Part shown: positions 8,631 through 16,145 of the stretch, in pieces
Layout: every line of letters begins with the position of its first letter
Position numbering within the stretch: position 1 is the stretch's first letter
DNA from: an uncultured Bacteriovorax sp.
Lineage (GTDB): Bacteria > Bdellovibrionota > Bacteriovoracia > Bacteriovoracales > Bacteriovoracaceae
Direction of reading: 5' to 3'
DNA length: 24,700 nucleotides
NCBI GenBank assembly: GCA_946481315.1
Contig: CAMLMH010000017.1
Coordinates: 1 to 24,700 of the forward strand
Translations under genes and position numbers: made by a program
The notes under the pieces: model-generated
What the model saw: only the letters and a program-made list of their open reading frames with translations
Told to the model about the DNA's origin: nothing
Databases searched by the model: none

Positions 8631-9045
8631 TCTTCTGCTCCATGTATTCCCTGGCCTTCAAAAAGGCTTCGAAATTAGAAGAAAAAAGATAGTCTCCAGC
8701 ATGAATTAAATCCAGGGGAACCCATTTAAAACTAAGATGTTCTTCAGATATGCGAATATCCGGTTTCTTTTTTAATAAACACAGAAAGACTTTTTCCCGG
8801 ACAGATTTATTCCACCGATCGACAAAGTTAAATTCCAGATCCAGCTCGATCACATCAGCTTCAACTCCGGTTTCTTCCCGCAATTCTCTGAGGGCGGCGA
8901 CGGTAAATGTTTCACCTGCATCCACGCCACCGGTTATATTTTGAAACCCATGGTAGTTATGTCTTTCGTTTGTGTTAAATTCGAGGAGTAAAACTTCCCG
9001 TTGAGCGATGACAATAACCTGAACCTTTTCTCTGGTTTTTTTCAT
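8623..9045 (-). CDS. Nudix hydrolase
   Basis: Nudix enzymes split nucleoside diphosphates linked to another group, in the cytoplasm. The full Nudix box GX5EX7REUXEEXGU is present: GGVDAGE, then TFTVAAL, then REL-REETGV. The HLSFKWVPL segment and the FEAFLKAREYM tail resemble the dihydroneopterin-triphosphate pyrophosphatase (NudB) type, so a folate role is possible but not shown. The start is uncertain: there are in-frame ATGs at 9105, 9078, 9060 and 9045, none with a strong ribosome-binding site. I chose 9045 (MKKTREKVQV) because the Nudix fold begins directly after it; the longer form would add 20 residues. It is the first gene of a coupled unit with two envelope proteins, which is an odd pairing. 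Confidence 0.9.
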   Translation of the reverse strand: MKKTREKVQVIVIAQREVLLLEFNTNERHNYHGFQNITGGVDAGETFTVAALRELREETGVEADVIELDLEFNFVDRWNKSVREKVFLCLLKKKPDIRISEEHLSFKWVPLDLIHAGDYLFSSNFEAFLKAREYMEQKNV

Positions 9046-9183
9046 ATGCAAATCTTTCATATCTAAAAATTTTAACATAATCTGACTTTTTAATAGTTGA
9101 GTCATAAAAAACTGCCTAATTAGGTTCTGACACCGGGCTTAATTCATTGCTTCATGTTGACCAAAATGATATGTTTTGCCTCT

Positions 9184-9864
9184 ATGGATATTCAAAGAGC
9201 CGTAGAGATGTTGACCATCTCACTCCCTGTTTTTTTACTGGCAATCGTTTGTCATGAAGCTGCGCATGCCTGGATGGCAGATAAGTTTGGTGATCCAACT
9301 GGTCGTTTTCTGGGGCGAATTTCACTTAATCCTGCTGTCCATTATGATTTATTCGGAACCGTTCTCTTTCCTTTAATTGGGTTACTGATGGGGGGGATGA
9401 TGTTTGGTTGGGCTAAACCGGTTCCAGTTGATTCCCGTAAATTCAGAAATGTCCGTTCTGGTCTTTTCTGGGTAAGTTTCGCCGGTCCGCTGGCCAACAT
9501 TATCTTGATGATCCTCTCTTCAATTGTACTTGCATTCATGGTGACTAAAATTACACCGGATGCTGGAGACGGGAATTTTTCTTATCATAAATATTTCTCC
9601 AATATGTTGTCTGCTTCAGTCACCATTAACGTTCTTCTGGCCGTATTTAACCTGATTCCTTTTCCGCCGCTGGATGGATCAAAAATGGTTTCAGCTGTAC
9701 TGGATTACAACCAGGCCCGGAAATTTGAAGAATTACAAAGATACAGTTTTGTTTTTTTACTGGTTATTATTTTCACGCCGGTCATTAGCTGGATTATGGC
9801 CCCTGCAATGTGGATCAGCAATTTGCTGGTGAATGTATTCATTCATCTGTTTGCTAGCTTCTAG
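9184..9864 (+). CDS. Site-2 protease family (M50) membrane metalloprotease
   Basis: This encodes 226 residues with several membrane segments, the compact type of intramembrane zinc protease without a PDZ domain. The zinc-binding HEAAH lies in the first membrane helix (H24, E25, H28), followed by the family's GDPTGRFLGRISLNP segment. The third ligand is D164 in NLIPFPPLDG. Such proteases cut membrane-embedded substrates; the target here is unknown. The start is uncertain: ATG at 9184 (MDIQRAVEML) matches the usual family start, while ATG at 9154 is also in frame; neither has a ribosome-binding site. It leads a plus-strand cluster with scpA, scpB and an RluB-type enzyme. A small M50 gene next to scpA is a familiar arrangement in many bacteria. 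Confidence 0.93.
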   Translation: MDIQRAVEMLTISLPVFLLAIVCHEAAHAWMADKFGDPTGRFLGRISLNPAVHYDLFGTVLFPLIGLLMGGMMFGWAKPVPVDSRKFRNVRSGLFWVSFAGPLANIILMILSSIVLAFMVTKITPDAGDGNFSYHKYFSNMLSASVTINVLLAVFNLIPFPPLDGSKMVSAVLDYNQARKFEELQRYSFVFLLVIIFTPVISWIMAPAMWISNLLVNVFIHLFASF

Positions 9865-9888
9865 GCAAGGATAAAGGATTAGGTAGGC

Positions 9889-10923
9889 ATGTTAGATACA
9901 AGCATTCAGGTTAAGACAGATCATTTTGACGGGCCACTGGGATTGCTCCTTCTTCTTATAGAGAAAGAGGAGATGAACATACGTGAGCTGGATTTAACAA
10001 AAATTACCAAACAGTATCTGGATTATCTTGCACAGATGAAGGATCTAAACTTCGATATTGCCGGTGATTACCTTTTTCTGGCTTCGACGCTACTGTTGCT
10101 AAAATCGAAAGTGTGTATAGCGGAAGAAGAAGTTAAAAACTTAGCTGCTGAATTTGGTGCAGATGGCTTACAGATTACTTCTCAGTCTGAACTTATCCGT
10201 CGTCTGGAAGAACTTCAACTCTACCAGAAAATGTCGAAAAAACTTTGGGCACTGGAAAAGAAAGGGCATGAGATTTTCGTAAAACCGAAAGTGGACCGTA
10301 AAGCTATCGTCAATTCCATTCTCACTCCCATGGATCTGAACTCACTCACAATGACGATGGTCGATTTTTTATTCCGTCAACGTCGCAAATATACAGTCGT
10401 TAAGCGAGACCGTTTATCGATTAAAGAGAAATTAAAATTCTTAAAATCAAATCTCAAGGTTGGCGAGCAAACAACCTTTGATACCCTACTTGAGCAGGAC
10501 GGAAGAGCAGAAGAAGGAAAAGATCCTATTGATAACATTGTTATTACATTTATTTCGTTGCTGGAGCTGGCCCGTCTGAAGAGAATTAATATTTTCCAGA
10601 ATGAAGATCGTTCAACAATTTATGTCGACGTAACAAAGTCGCTGGAAGATTTCGATGTTGATCAGGCAAACGGTTTTGAAGAAGAGGGCGCGACAACTCC
10701 GCCACCGGCAACTGAGGAAGAAGTGATCAAAGCAGCTCCCGTAAATGAGAAGCTGGTAATCGAAGATCTCGGTGAATACACACCGGAAGAAGATCAAACT
10801 GAAACACAGACACAAGAAGACACACAAACAGAGACAGGCTTAACTCCTGATCTCGAAGAAGAATACATGGAACTGCTAACAACACCGGAGAGTGTTGATG
10901 CAGGTTCAAAGTTAATTCAGTAG
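9889..10923 (+). CDS. scpA: Segregation and condensation protein A
   Basis: ScpA is the kleisin subunit that bridges the two SMC heads and binds ScpB in the bacterial condensin. The N-terminal signature FDGPLGLLLLLIEKEEMNI at about residues 13-31, the helix DLTKITKQYLDYL, and the C-terminal winged-helix region (ITFISLLELARLKRINIFQN around 217-236) are all present. The protein has 344 residues; typical family members are 230-280. The extra length is an acidic, Thr/Pro/Gln-rich tail from about residue 258, probably disordered. AGGTAGG just before the ATG at 9889 supports the start. It sits 24 bases after the protease gene and 20 bases before scpB, so one operon is likely. Confidence 0.95.
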   Translation: MLDTSIQVKTDHFDGPLGLLLLLIEKEEMNIRELDLTKITKQYLDYLAQMKDLNFDIAGDYLFLASTLLLLKSKVCIAEEEVKNLAAEFGADGLQITSQSELIRRLEELQLYQKMSKKLWALEKKGHEIFVKPKVDRKAIVNSILTPMDLNSLTMTMVDFLFRQRRKYTVVKRDRLSIKEKLKFLKSNLKVGEQTTFDTLLEQDGRAEEGKDPIDNIVITFISLLELARLKRINIFQNEDRSTIYVDVTKSLEDFDVDQANGFEEEGATTPPPATEEEVIKAAPVNEKLVIEDLGEYTPEEDQTETQTQEDTQTETGLTPDLEEEYMELLTTPESVDAGSKLIQ

Positions 10924-10943
10924 ACATTCATTAAGAGGAACTT

Positions 10944-12434
10944 ATGGATCAAAACGAACTACACGCTGACGATATGGAAATGGACCTGGAAATTAAGTTT
11001 CCTGCAGATAGTGACCTTGAATTTCCGGAAATGGAAATGGCAAGTGAAGCAACCAATGACGAAGTACCGCCTCCATTTGTAGAGCCGGAATTCGTTGAAC
11101 CTGAAATGGAAAGTATCGTTTCCGATGAAGTTCTTTGGCAGGCCCGTACAGGTTTAAATCACGATACATTATGTGGCGCTATTGAAACCATTATCTTTAT
11201 GAGCGATAAGCCAGTTGCGATTCAAAAGATCAAAGCACTTATAGATGAAGAAATGCCATTGAAAGTGATTCACGAAGCCCTGCAAAGGCTGCAGGCAGAA
11301 TATGAACAAAAACATCATGGTTTGCGTTTATTGGAAGTCGCCGAAGGTTACCAATATCGTACTAAAGCAACGTACTCTAAGTATGTGCAGGATATTTTCA
11401 AAATTAACTCACTTGTTCTATCTCCAACAGCACTGGAAGTTCTGGCGATCATCGCTTACAAACAGCCTTGTTCAAAAGTTGAAGTTGATAAAATCAGAGG
11501 TGTTGATAGCGGACACATCGTTCGCGCCCTTATGGATAAACGCCTGGTGAAGGTAACAGGTCGTTCAGATGAATTGGGCAGACCGGTTCTCTATGGTACT
11601 ACACCAGAGTTTCTGGAAGTTTTCAATCTGGCAGATTTATCTCAACTTCCTCCAGAGCATGAACTGGACGAAATGTCCCGTGCATCTACTGTCGGAAAAA
11701 TTGCCGACATTAAAACGCTTGTTCACGATGGTGATAAAGCGCGCTTTAAGTTTGATGAATTAGCAGAGCTGGATGAACTTTCAGAATCGATTAAAAATAT
11801 CTCCAGCGAAACAGACTTTACTGCCTCACTAAAAGTTGAAGAGAAGAAGCGCCTGACAGAACAGGGTGTGGAAGTTAAATCTGCCTTTGACCTGCTTGAA
11901 GAATTCGTCAATAAACGCCTGATCTCTGAGCAGAACAAACAAGCTATTACTTCAATGCTTACAACTAATGTGATTGAGCCAAAAATCATTGATGATCTTG
12001 AAGCAGGACCATTTAATGTTCCTCAAGTCGAAGAAGAAGAGTTTCAGATGATCGATCTCGACACTGGCTTACCGATTGAGGACATGGACTTTACAGACCT
12101 GGTTGATGAAGATCTTCTCTCAGGCGGAGACTATGATAGTGGTTTATCTGAAGATGAATTTGATATCATTGTTGATCTGGATTTTGATAAAGAAGAATCG
12201 GAAGAAGAGGCCCTTTCTAAAGCCCTGGATGCGGCTTTTGAAAACCTTACCGGTGAAAGCCTGGATAGTCGTCTATCAGACGAAGAATTCGCTTTCGGAG
12301 GAGAGCTGGAGGAAAAAAGCCAGGAACTCGATAACCTCACGAATGATATGATTGAAAAGGCCCAGGACCTGGATCTGGATCTTTCCTTTCTTAAAGATCA
12401 CGGTGATTTAACCGACCGAAATGAGGATAAATAA
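10944..12434 (+). CDS. scpB: Segregation and condensation protein B with long acidic extensions
   Basis: ScpB is the winged-helix partner of ScpA in the SMC complex. The core lies at about residues 70-235, with AIETIIFMSDKPV, SPTALEVLAIIAYKQPCSK, IRGVDSGHIVRALMDKRLVK and GRPVLYGTTPEFLEVF. Typical ScpB is around 170-220 residues; this one is 496. The extra parts are an acidic N-terminal arm (1-65) and a tail of about 255 residues that is strongly Asp/Glu-rich and contains the repeated motif DSxLSxxEF. The start ATG at 10944 has GAGGA 4 bases upstream. It follows scpA by 20 bases. Both extensions are uniform in codon style with the core, so I see no sign of a recent fusion or frameshift. Confidence 0.95.
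   Translation: MDQNELHADDMEMDLEIKFPADSDLEFPEMEMASEATNDEVPPPFVEPEFVEPEMESIVSDEVLWQARTGLNHDTLCGAIETIIFMSDKPVAIQKIKALIDEEMPLKVIHEALQRLQAEYEQKHHGLRLLEVAEGYQYRTKATYSKYVQDIFKINSLVLSPTALEVLAIIAYKQPCSKVEVDKIRGVDSGHIVRALMDKRLVKVTGRSDELGRPVLYGTTPEFLEVFNLADLSQLPPEHELDEMSRASTVGKIADIKTLVHDGDKARFKFDELAELDELSESIKNISSETDFTASLKVEEKKRLTEQGVEVKSAFDLLEEFVNKRLISEQNKQAITSMLTTNVIEPKIIDDLEAGPFNVPQVEEEEFQMIDLDTGLPIEDMDFTDLVDEDLLSGGDYDSGLSEDEFDIIVDLDFDKEESEEEALSKALDAAFENLTGESLDSRLSDEEFAFGGELEEKSQELDNLTNDMIEKAQDLDLDLSFLKDHGDLTDRNEDK
12130..12296 (+). repeat. Repeated DSxLSxxEF motif in the ScpB tail
   Basis: The acidic tail of ScpB contains DSGLSEDEFD (about 12134-12163) and DSRLSDEEFA (about 12263-12292), 129 bases apart and in the same frame. 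The motif could be a short linear binding site in a disordered tail. Confidence 0.6.
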
Positions 12435-12540
12435 TCTCTGAGTTTCACCCGCATTGACAGTTGACGGGCCATGGCGTAAATCTATGGCTCGATATACAAA
12501 TATACCGAAAAACGGCCGTGATGGCAGATTGGAGGATCAA

Positions 12541-13665
12541 ATGACTAAGTCAGCGACTAAGAAAGCGCAAATTAAAGCATTAAAACAAGCACAAGCAAGA
12601 GCAAGCGAAGACAATCAATTTTCAATTCGTTTGCAGAAATTTATTTCTGATTGCGGAATCACCTCGCGCCGTAAGGCCGAAGGAATGATTACTCAGGGAC
12701 GTGTAACCGTTAACGGCGACATCGTCACTGAACTTGGAACGAAAGTTAATCCTTATACAGATATCGTTATGGTCGATGGTGCTCTGGCAGATCTAGCGGC
12801 TGTTGAGCCGATTTATTTAATGCTGCATAAGCCACGTGGATTTGTAACGACGTTAAACGATCCGGAAGGACGTGAAACAGTTATGGATCTGGTGAAAGAA
12901 ATTTCTGAACGTATCTACCCTGTAGGTCGTCTGGATTATCTTTCTGAAGGACTTCTTTTAATGACCAATGATGGTGAATTTGCCAACATGATCATGCACC
13001 CGAAATTCAATGTTCAGAAAGTCTATGAAGTAAAAGTTTTTGGTTCCGTTACTGAGACCATTATTAATAAACTCAAGGCCGGAGCTTACCTGGAAGAAGG
13101 TTTTGTGAAGCCAGTTTCCGTACGGGTCATTAAGCAGCTTCCAACAAAGACCTGGATTGAGTTCCGGCTCAATGAAGGACGTAACCGTGAAATTCGCCGT
13201 CTCTGTGAAGCTGTAGGCTTGACCGTAGATAAATTAAAACGTCTGGCGATTGGAAACCTTTCAATTGAAGGTGTGGCTCCAGGGAAATTCAGAGTGATGA
13301 GTAAGTCACAAATGCTAAGCTCGATTGGTCTGAATGAAGACGGAACACTTATGCAAAAAGTGGCCAATGCTGAAGGATTTATTTCCAGCAAGAAGACGAT
13401 CGATCTTAAGAAAAAACGTCCTCAGCCAGGAACTGTTGCGGATGACGAAACATTCAAAAAATTCCGTCGCGAAACATATTTCGATTCTTTAAAACAAATT
13501 GCAGAAAATAAGGCGAAAATGTCTGAGAAAATTCAAAATCTTTCTGACCAGGTTTACCAGGAAGAACAGAAATCATATGTGGAGCGCAGAAAGAAAATCG
13601 ACAAAGTTAAGTCCACGATTAAAAATAATAACCTTAAACGTACACAGTTCAGAACATCAAAATAA
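12541..13665 (+). CDS. rluB: Pseudouridine synthase, RsuA/RluB family
   Basis: Enzymes of this family change a uridine in ribosomal RNA to pseudouridine; RluB acts on 23S rRNA in the peptidyl-transferase region. An S4 RNA-binding domain lies at about residues 28-75 (RLQKFISDCGITSRRKAEGM), and the catalytic domain carries the motif GRLDYLSEGLLL with the catalytic D132, followed by the EGRNREIRRL segment. The protein has 374 residues; the Lys/Arg-rich tail from about residue 290 is an extension probably used in RNA binding. I chose the ATG at 12541 because GGAGG lies 5 bases upstream; the frame is open back to 12454 but without a ribosome-binding site. The position after scpAB favours RluB over RsuA. 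It ends at a strong terminator. Confidence 0.92.
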   Translation: MTKSATKKAQIKALKQAQARASEDNQFSIRLQKFISDCGITSRRKAEGMITQGRVTVNGDIVTELGTKVNPYTDIVMVDGALADLAAVEPIYLMLHKPRGFVTTLNDPEGRETVMDLVKEISERIYPVGRLDYLSEGLLLMTNDGEFANMIMHPKFNVQKVYEVKVFGSVTETIINKLKAGAYLEEGFVKPVSVRVIKQLPTKTWIEFRLNEGRNREIRRLCEAVGLTVDKLKRLAIGNLSIEGVAPGKFRVMSKSQMLSSIGLNEDGTLMQKVANAEGFISSKKTIDLKKKRPQPGTVADDETFKKFRRETYFDSLKQIAENKAKMSEKIQNLSDQVYQEEQKSYVERRKKIDKVKSTIKNNNLKRTQFRTSK

Positions 13666-13693
13666 AAAAAGCCCTCGAAAGAGGGCTTTTTCA
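13664..13693. terminator. Bidirectional rho-independent terminator
   Basis: AAAAAGCCCTC (13666-13676) pairs perfectly with GAGGGCTTTTT (13681-13691) around a GAAA tetraloop. The A run before it gives a U tail in the other direction, so it serves both the RluB-type gene and the minus-strand gene at 13716. Confidence 0.92.
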
Positions 13694-13715
13694 TTAGAAC
13701 TAACTACAGGTTTTG

Positions 13716-14036
13716 TTAGTTATCATAGGTAACGACTTTAGCAGCCGTAACGTACTCTTGTAACACATCGACTGAATACTCCAGGGCTTGCTGAGCATAA
13801 GGAATGTTACTGGCATCCTTAAGCTGCTCAGTAAATCGAGCTTGCTTAATAAGAGCAGCACACATTCTCATGAATTCGGCACTTCCTTCGAAGTACTCCT
13901 CTTCATTTTCTGTAAGCATCACATGGGCCAGCATCGTATTGAGTGAGCGGATGAGGCGCACTTGTTGCGGCGTGAGCTCGCTGCCATCGATTTCGATACG
14001 GATCATTTTTTCTTTGATTGAAGTCTGTGCTGACAT
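13716..14036 (-). CDS. Small soluble protein of unknown function
   Basis: This encodes 106 residues, predicted mainly helical, with no signal peptide or membrane segment. The first part has a short strand (EKMIRIEIDG), then SELTPQQVRLIRSLNTMLAHV and further amphipathic helices to the end. The start is supported by AGAGGA 8 bases before the ATG at 14036. It is a single gene that shares a terminator with the convergent RluB-type gene and is divergent from tRNA-fMet. I do not recognise the family. Confidence 0.8.
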   Translation of the reverse strand: MSAQTSIKEKMIRIEIDGSELTPQQVRLIRSLNTMLAHVMLTENEEEYFEGSAEFMRMCAALIKQARFTEQLKDASNIPYAQQALEYSVDVLQEYVTAAKVVTYDN

Positions 14037-14143
14037 ATGAAGTTCCTCTCATTCATGTTGTTCACGTTCAGATGCTATGCTGATCGCCATTTCGCGCAAA
14101 GAATTTAGAACTTTATGTTGGAGCGAATAGTTCACTTTCTTAC

Positions 14144-14172
14144 TGGACAAAGGGCATCAGTCATCTTAATAT
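14144..14172 (+). promoter_or_regulatory. Candidate promoter of tRNA-fMet
   Basis: TGGACA (14144-14149) and TAATAT (14167-14172) are separated by exactly 17 bases, the best pair in the upstream region. The expected start falls at 14178-14179, which is the first or second base of the mature tRNA. Confidence 0.5.
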
Positions 14173-14177
14173 CACTT

Positions 14178-14254
<77 letters not shown>

Positions 14255-14479
14255 AAAATCATCAATATTCTCAATTACTTACACAGCCACAAACCTCTGG
14301 ACCTCAAAAGAAACTAAAAAAAGCTTCCATGTATTAATACTGTCGGCCATAACTCATATCCACCTAAGGCAGGAAGTGAGTAGGGACCTAAGAAAAGAAA
14401 ATCAATCTTGCAAAGCAAAGTGACATCTAAAACTCCCCACGTATACAAGCTTCTTCTTGAAACTGCTCAGGAGGACACT
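14255..14479 (+). other. Intergenic region between tRNA-fMet and the 14480 gene
   Basis: These 225 bases have no gene that I can support. They contain a short direct repeat (ACCTAAG at about 14353 and 14386) and a purine-rich segment. I looked for a riboswitch and did not recognise one, and I saw no convincing promoter. Confidence 0.4.
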
Positions 14480-14860
14480 TTGAAATTTATTTTTGTGCTT
14501 ATGATCCTTGGTCTTTCGATTAATACGCTGAAGGCATCTGAAAGTTGCAACGGTCAGACGACAACACATGCAATACGACTGGAACAATCCGGAAGTAATG
14601 TCGTTGCCACTCTGAAGAATCTGAAGCCTTTTAAATATGGCGATGTCAGCACTCCTCAAGACGGGAAATTCAAAGTTACCGGAATCGATATTTCAAGCGC
14701 CACTATTTACAATATTGATCTTCCGACATTGATGATGAAGCCTCGTTTGGGATCTGAGTTTATCGTCAAAATGCTGTTTGGCCGAGCAGAGTTTGATGGG
14801 GAAGCTGATATGATTCATGCCTACGCTTATGATATTTTTAAAGCTGCTCGGTGTGAATAA
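14480..14860 (+). CDS. Small exported protein of unknown function
   Basis: This encodes 126 residues. The start is a TTG at 14480, chosen because GGAGG lies 5 bases upstream and the residues after it form a clean signal peptide (KFIFVLMILGLSINTLKA). The mature part begins near SESCNGQTT and is predicted mostly beta (HAIRLEQSGSNVVATLKNL), with two cysteines, C33-like near the start and one next to the C-terminus (ARCE), that could form a disulphide in the periplasm. The frame is open back to 14408 but without a ribosome-binding site. I do not recognise the family. No terminator is visible downstream. Confidence 0.8.
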   Translation: MKFIFVLMILGLSINTLKASESCNGQTTTHAIRLEQSGSNVVATLKNLKPFKYGDVSTPQDGKFKVTGIDISSATIYNIDLPTLMMKPRLGSEFIVKMLFGRAEFDGEADMIHAYAYDIFKAARCE

Positions 14861-14944
14861 TCCAGACTAATATTTGAGTTCTTCTGTGTGGTAATAAACC
14901 CCAATAGACAACAGTCCCTTTACTGTTTAAATGAATAGTTTTCT

Positions 14945-14986
14945 TTGATCTGGATCAGGCATCAAACCGTTCAACGGAGAGATAAT
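14945..14986 (+). promoter_or_regulatory. FNR/CRP-type box and -10 element, class-II geometry
   Basis: TTGAT-CTGG-ATCAG (14945-14958) matches the FNR consensus TTGATnnnnATCAA at nine of ten fixed positions. GATAAT at 14981-14986 lies 32 bases further, centre to centre, which puts the box at -41.5 for a start near 14993. That start leaves a leader of about 28 bases before the ATG at 15021. Confidence 0.6.
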
Positions 14987-15020
14987 GAACTGGAGAGAGA
15001 AACTTTTTCAAGGAGGGACT

Positions 15021-15590
15021 ATGAGAAAGCTGCCGCATCTTCTCTTTTTTCTGAGCCTATTTAGTTTTCAGGCAAAAGCACAAACAAAGCAGCCTTGGGT
15101 CTATTTCGATCTAGGGGATACTGTTGTGAGTACCAAAAACATGAAGGACATAAAATATATGCCCGGGGCCCGAGAATACCTTGAAGAACTCAAGACAGAG
15201 GGCTTTAGGATCGGGATTATCTCCAACATTCCCGAGACCTGGGGTATGGATTATGAAGAGAAGCTTATGACTCTTAAAAAAGTCATTCAGGAAGGGTGGA
15301 GTGAGGAGCAGCCCTTTGACTGGAGTGTTTTCGATGAGGTTATATTGCCACTTAAAAACACCGAGATGAAACCTGCTCCCACACTTTTTTTAAAAGCAAT
15401 TCAAAAGGCGCAGTCATGTCCTTCAATGTATGTGGGTGAAAGCGCTAAGGAAATCGCAGCAGCCAGAGAAATTGGAATGGCCGCTAAACTTTATCATGAA
15501 CAGGAATTGGAACCTTATCTTCCTGTCAGAGAAGTTAAAAATTATCTCGCTGGAAACTATCGTCTTGATTACGACGAAGAGTGCTTATAA
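15021..15590 (+). CDS. Exported HAD-like hydrolase with divergent active site
   Basis: This encodes 189 residues. Residues 1-20 are a signal peptide (hydrophobic LLFFLSLFSF, ending AKAQ), which would place the enzyme in the periplasm or envelope. HAD motifs are readable: motif I VYFDLGDTVV with nucleophile D30, motif II IISN with S68, motif III K117 in EMKPAP, and motif IV YVGESAKEIAAA. The second Asp of motif I is Gly32, as in some FDLGxT relatives, and motif IV has Glu140 where Asp is usual, so catalysis may be altered. The start at 15021 has AGGAGG 5 bases upstream; ATG 14985 is in frame but would precede the predicted transcript start. The gene sits behind an FNR/CRP-like box, so control by oxygen or carbon status is likely. 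Confidence 0.87.
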   Translation: MRKLPHLLFFLSLFSFQAKAQTKQPWVYFDLGDTVVSTKNMKDIKYMPGAREYLEELKTEGFRIGIISNIPETWGMDYEEKLMTLKKVIQEGWSEEQPFDWSVFDEVILPLKNTEMKPAPTLFLKAIQKAQSCPSMYVGESAKEIAAAREIGMAAKLYHEQELEPYLPVREVKNYLAGNYRLDYDEECL

Positions 15591-15600
15591 TAACTAAAGT

Positions 15601-15625
15601 AACCGGGGCTTTTGCCCTGGTTATT
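15601..15625 (+). terminator. Terminator-like hairpin after the HAD gene
   Basis: AACCGGGGC (15601-15609) pairs with GCCCTGGTT (15614-15622) with one G-U pair and a TTTT loop. The following bases, ATTTAAAA, are a poor U tail, so termination may be weak. Confidence 0.55.
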
Positions 15626-15723
15626 TAAAAGATACTATTCATTGGTTACAAAAAACACACTGCAAAATCCACCTTGCCGGCAGCGCAGATATTAAGCACG
15701 ATAATAGAAAAAGGAGGTTCCTC

Positions 15724-16140
15724 ATGAAAATTAAGCTCTTAATTCTTGCATTCATTTTTTCCCCAGCTCTTTTTGGGCAACACGACCATTCAGCTCAGCA
15801 TGCAAAAAAAAGCAGTACGACAAAACATCCCAATACTTCAGTTAAATTTAAGGCAACAAGTGATTTGAAAGTCCGTATGGAAAAAATAGAAAAGCTTGTG
15901 ACTTCTCTTAAGAAAAGTGATGATAAAAAGTTAATTGTTGAAGCAGGCAATAAGATTGCTTCAGTTGTGGATGATATCATTAAGACTTGTAAACTTGAGC
16001 CAGCTGCTGATGAAGCGGTTCACCCTGTTCTGGCTCGTATTCTGGAAGGTAGTGATGACTTGAAACATGGTCATTATGAAAAAGGTGTACATAAGGTACA
16101 TGAAGCCTTTAATGACTATCATAAAACTTTCTCACATTAA
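15724..16140 (+). CDS. Small histidine-rich exported protein
   Basis: This encodes 138 residues. Residues 1-18 are a signal peptide (LLILAFIFSPALFG), so the mature protein is periplasmic. It has eleven histidines, four in the first mature stretch (HDHSAQHAKKS...H35) and the rest in the C-terminal third (H100, H115, H117, H123, H126, H133, H138). One cysteine, C89, lies in IIKTCKLEP. The middle is helical. The residue pattern suggests metal binding, for example copper, nickel or zinc, but no family was recognised, so this is inference. AAGGAGG lies 6 bases before the ATG at 15724, and the following TTCCTC could pair with it. It converges on the minus-strand gene at 16146, only 5 bases away. 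Confidence 0.85.
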   Translation: MKIKLLILAFIFSPALFGQHDHSAQHAKKSSTTKHPNTSVKFKATSDLKVRMEKIEKLVTSLKKSDDKKLIVEAGNKIASVVDDIIKTCKLEPAADEAVHPVLARILEGSDDLKHGHYEKGVHKVHEAFNDYHKTFSH

Positions 16141-16145
16141 TCAAA

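Noticed and set aside
11302..11550. Out-of-frame plus-strand open frame inside scpB
   Set aside because: It overlaps the conserved ScpB core and encodes a composition typical of a shifted frame.
12454..12482. TTGACA followed by TAAATC, 17 bases apart, upstream of the RluB-type gene
   Set aside because: The -10 part is poor, and the spacing from scpB allows simple read-through; it was not listed as a promoter.
14255..14479. Purine-rich stretch that looked like it might be a riboswitch
   Set aside because: No conserved core of the cyclic-di-GMP, FMN, SAM or purine classes is present, and no terminator or anti-terminator pair forms.
14985..15020. Earlier in-frame ATG of the HAD gene with GGAG nearby
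   Set aside because: It would put 12 extra residues before the signal peptide and lies upstream of the predicted transcript start.
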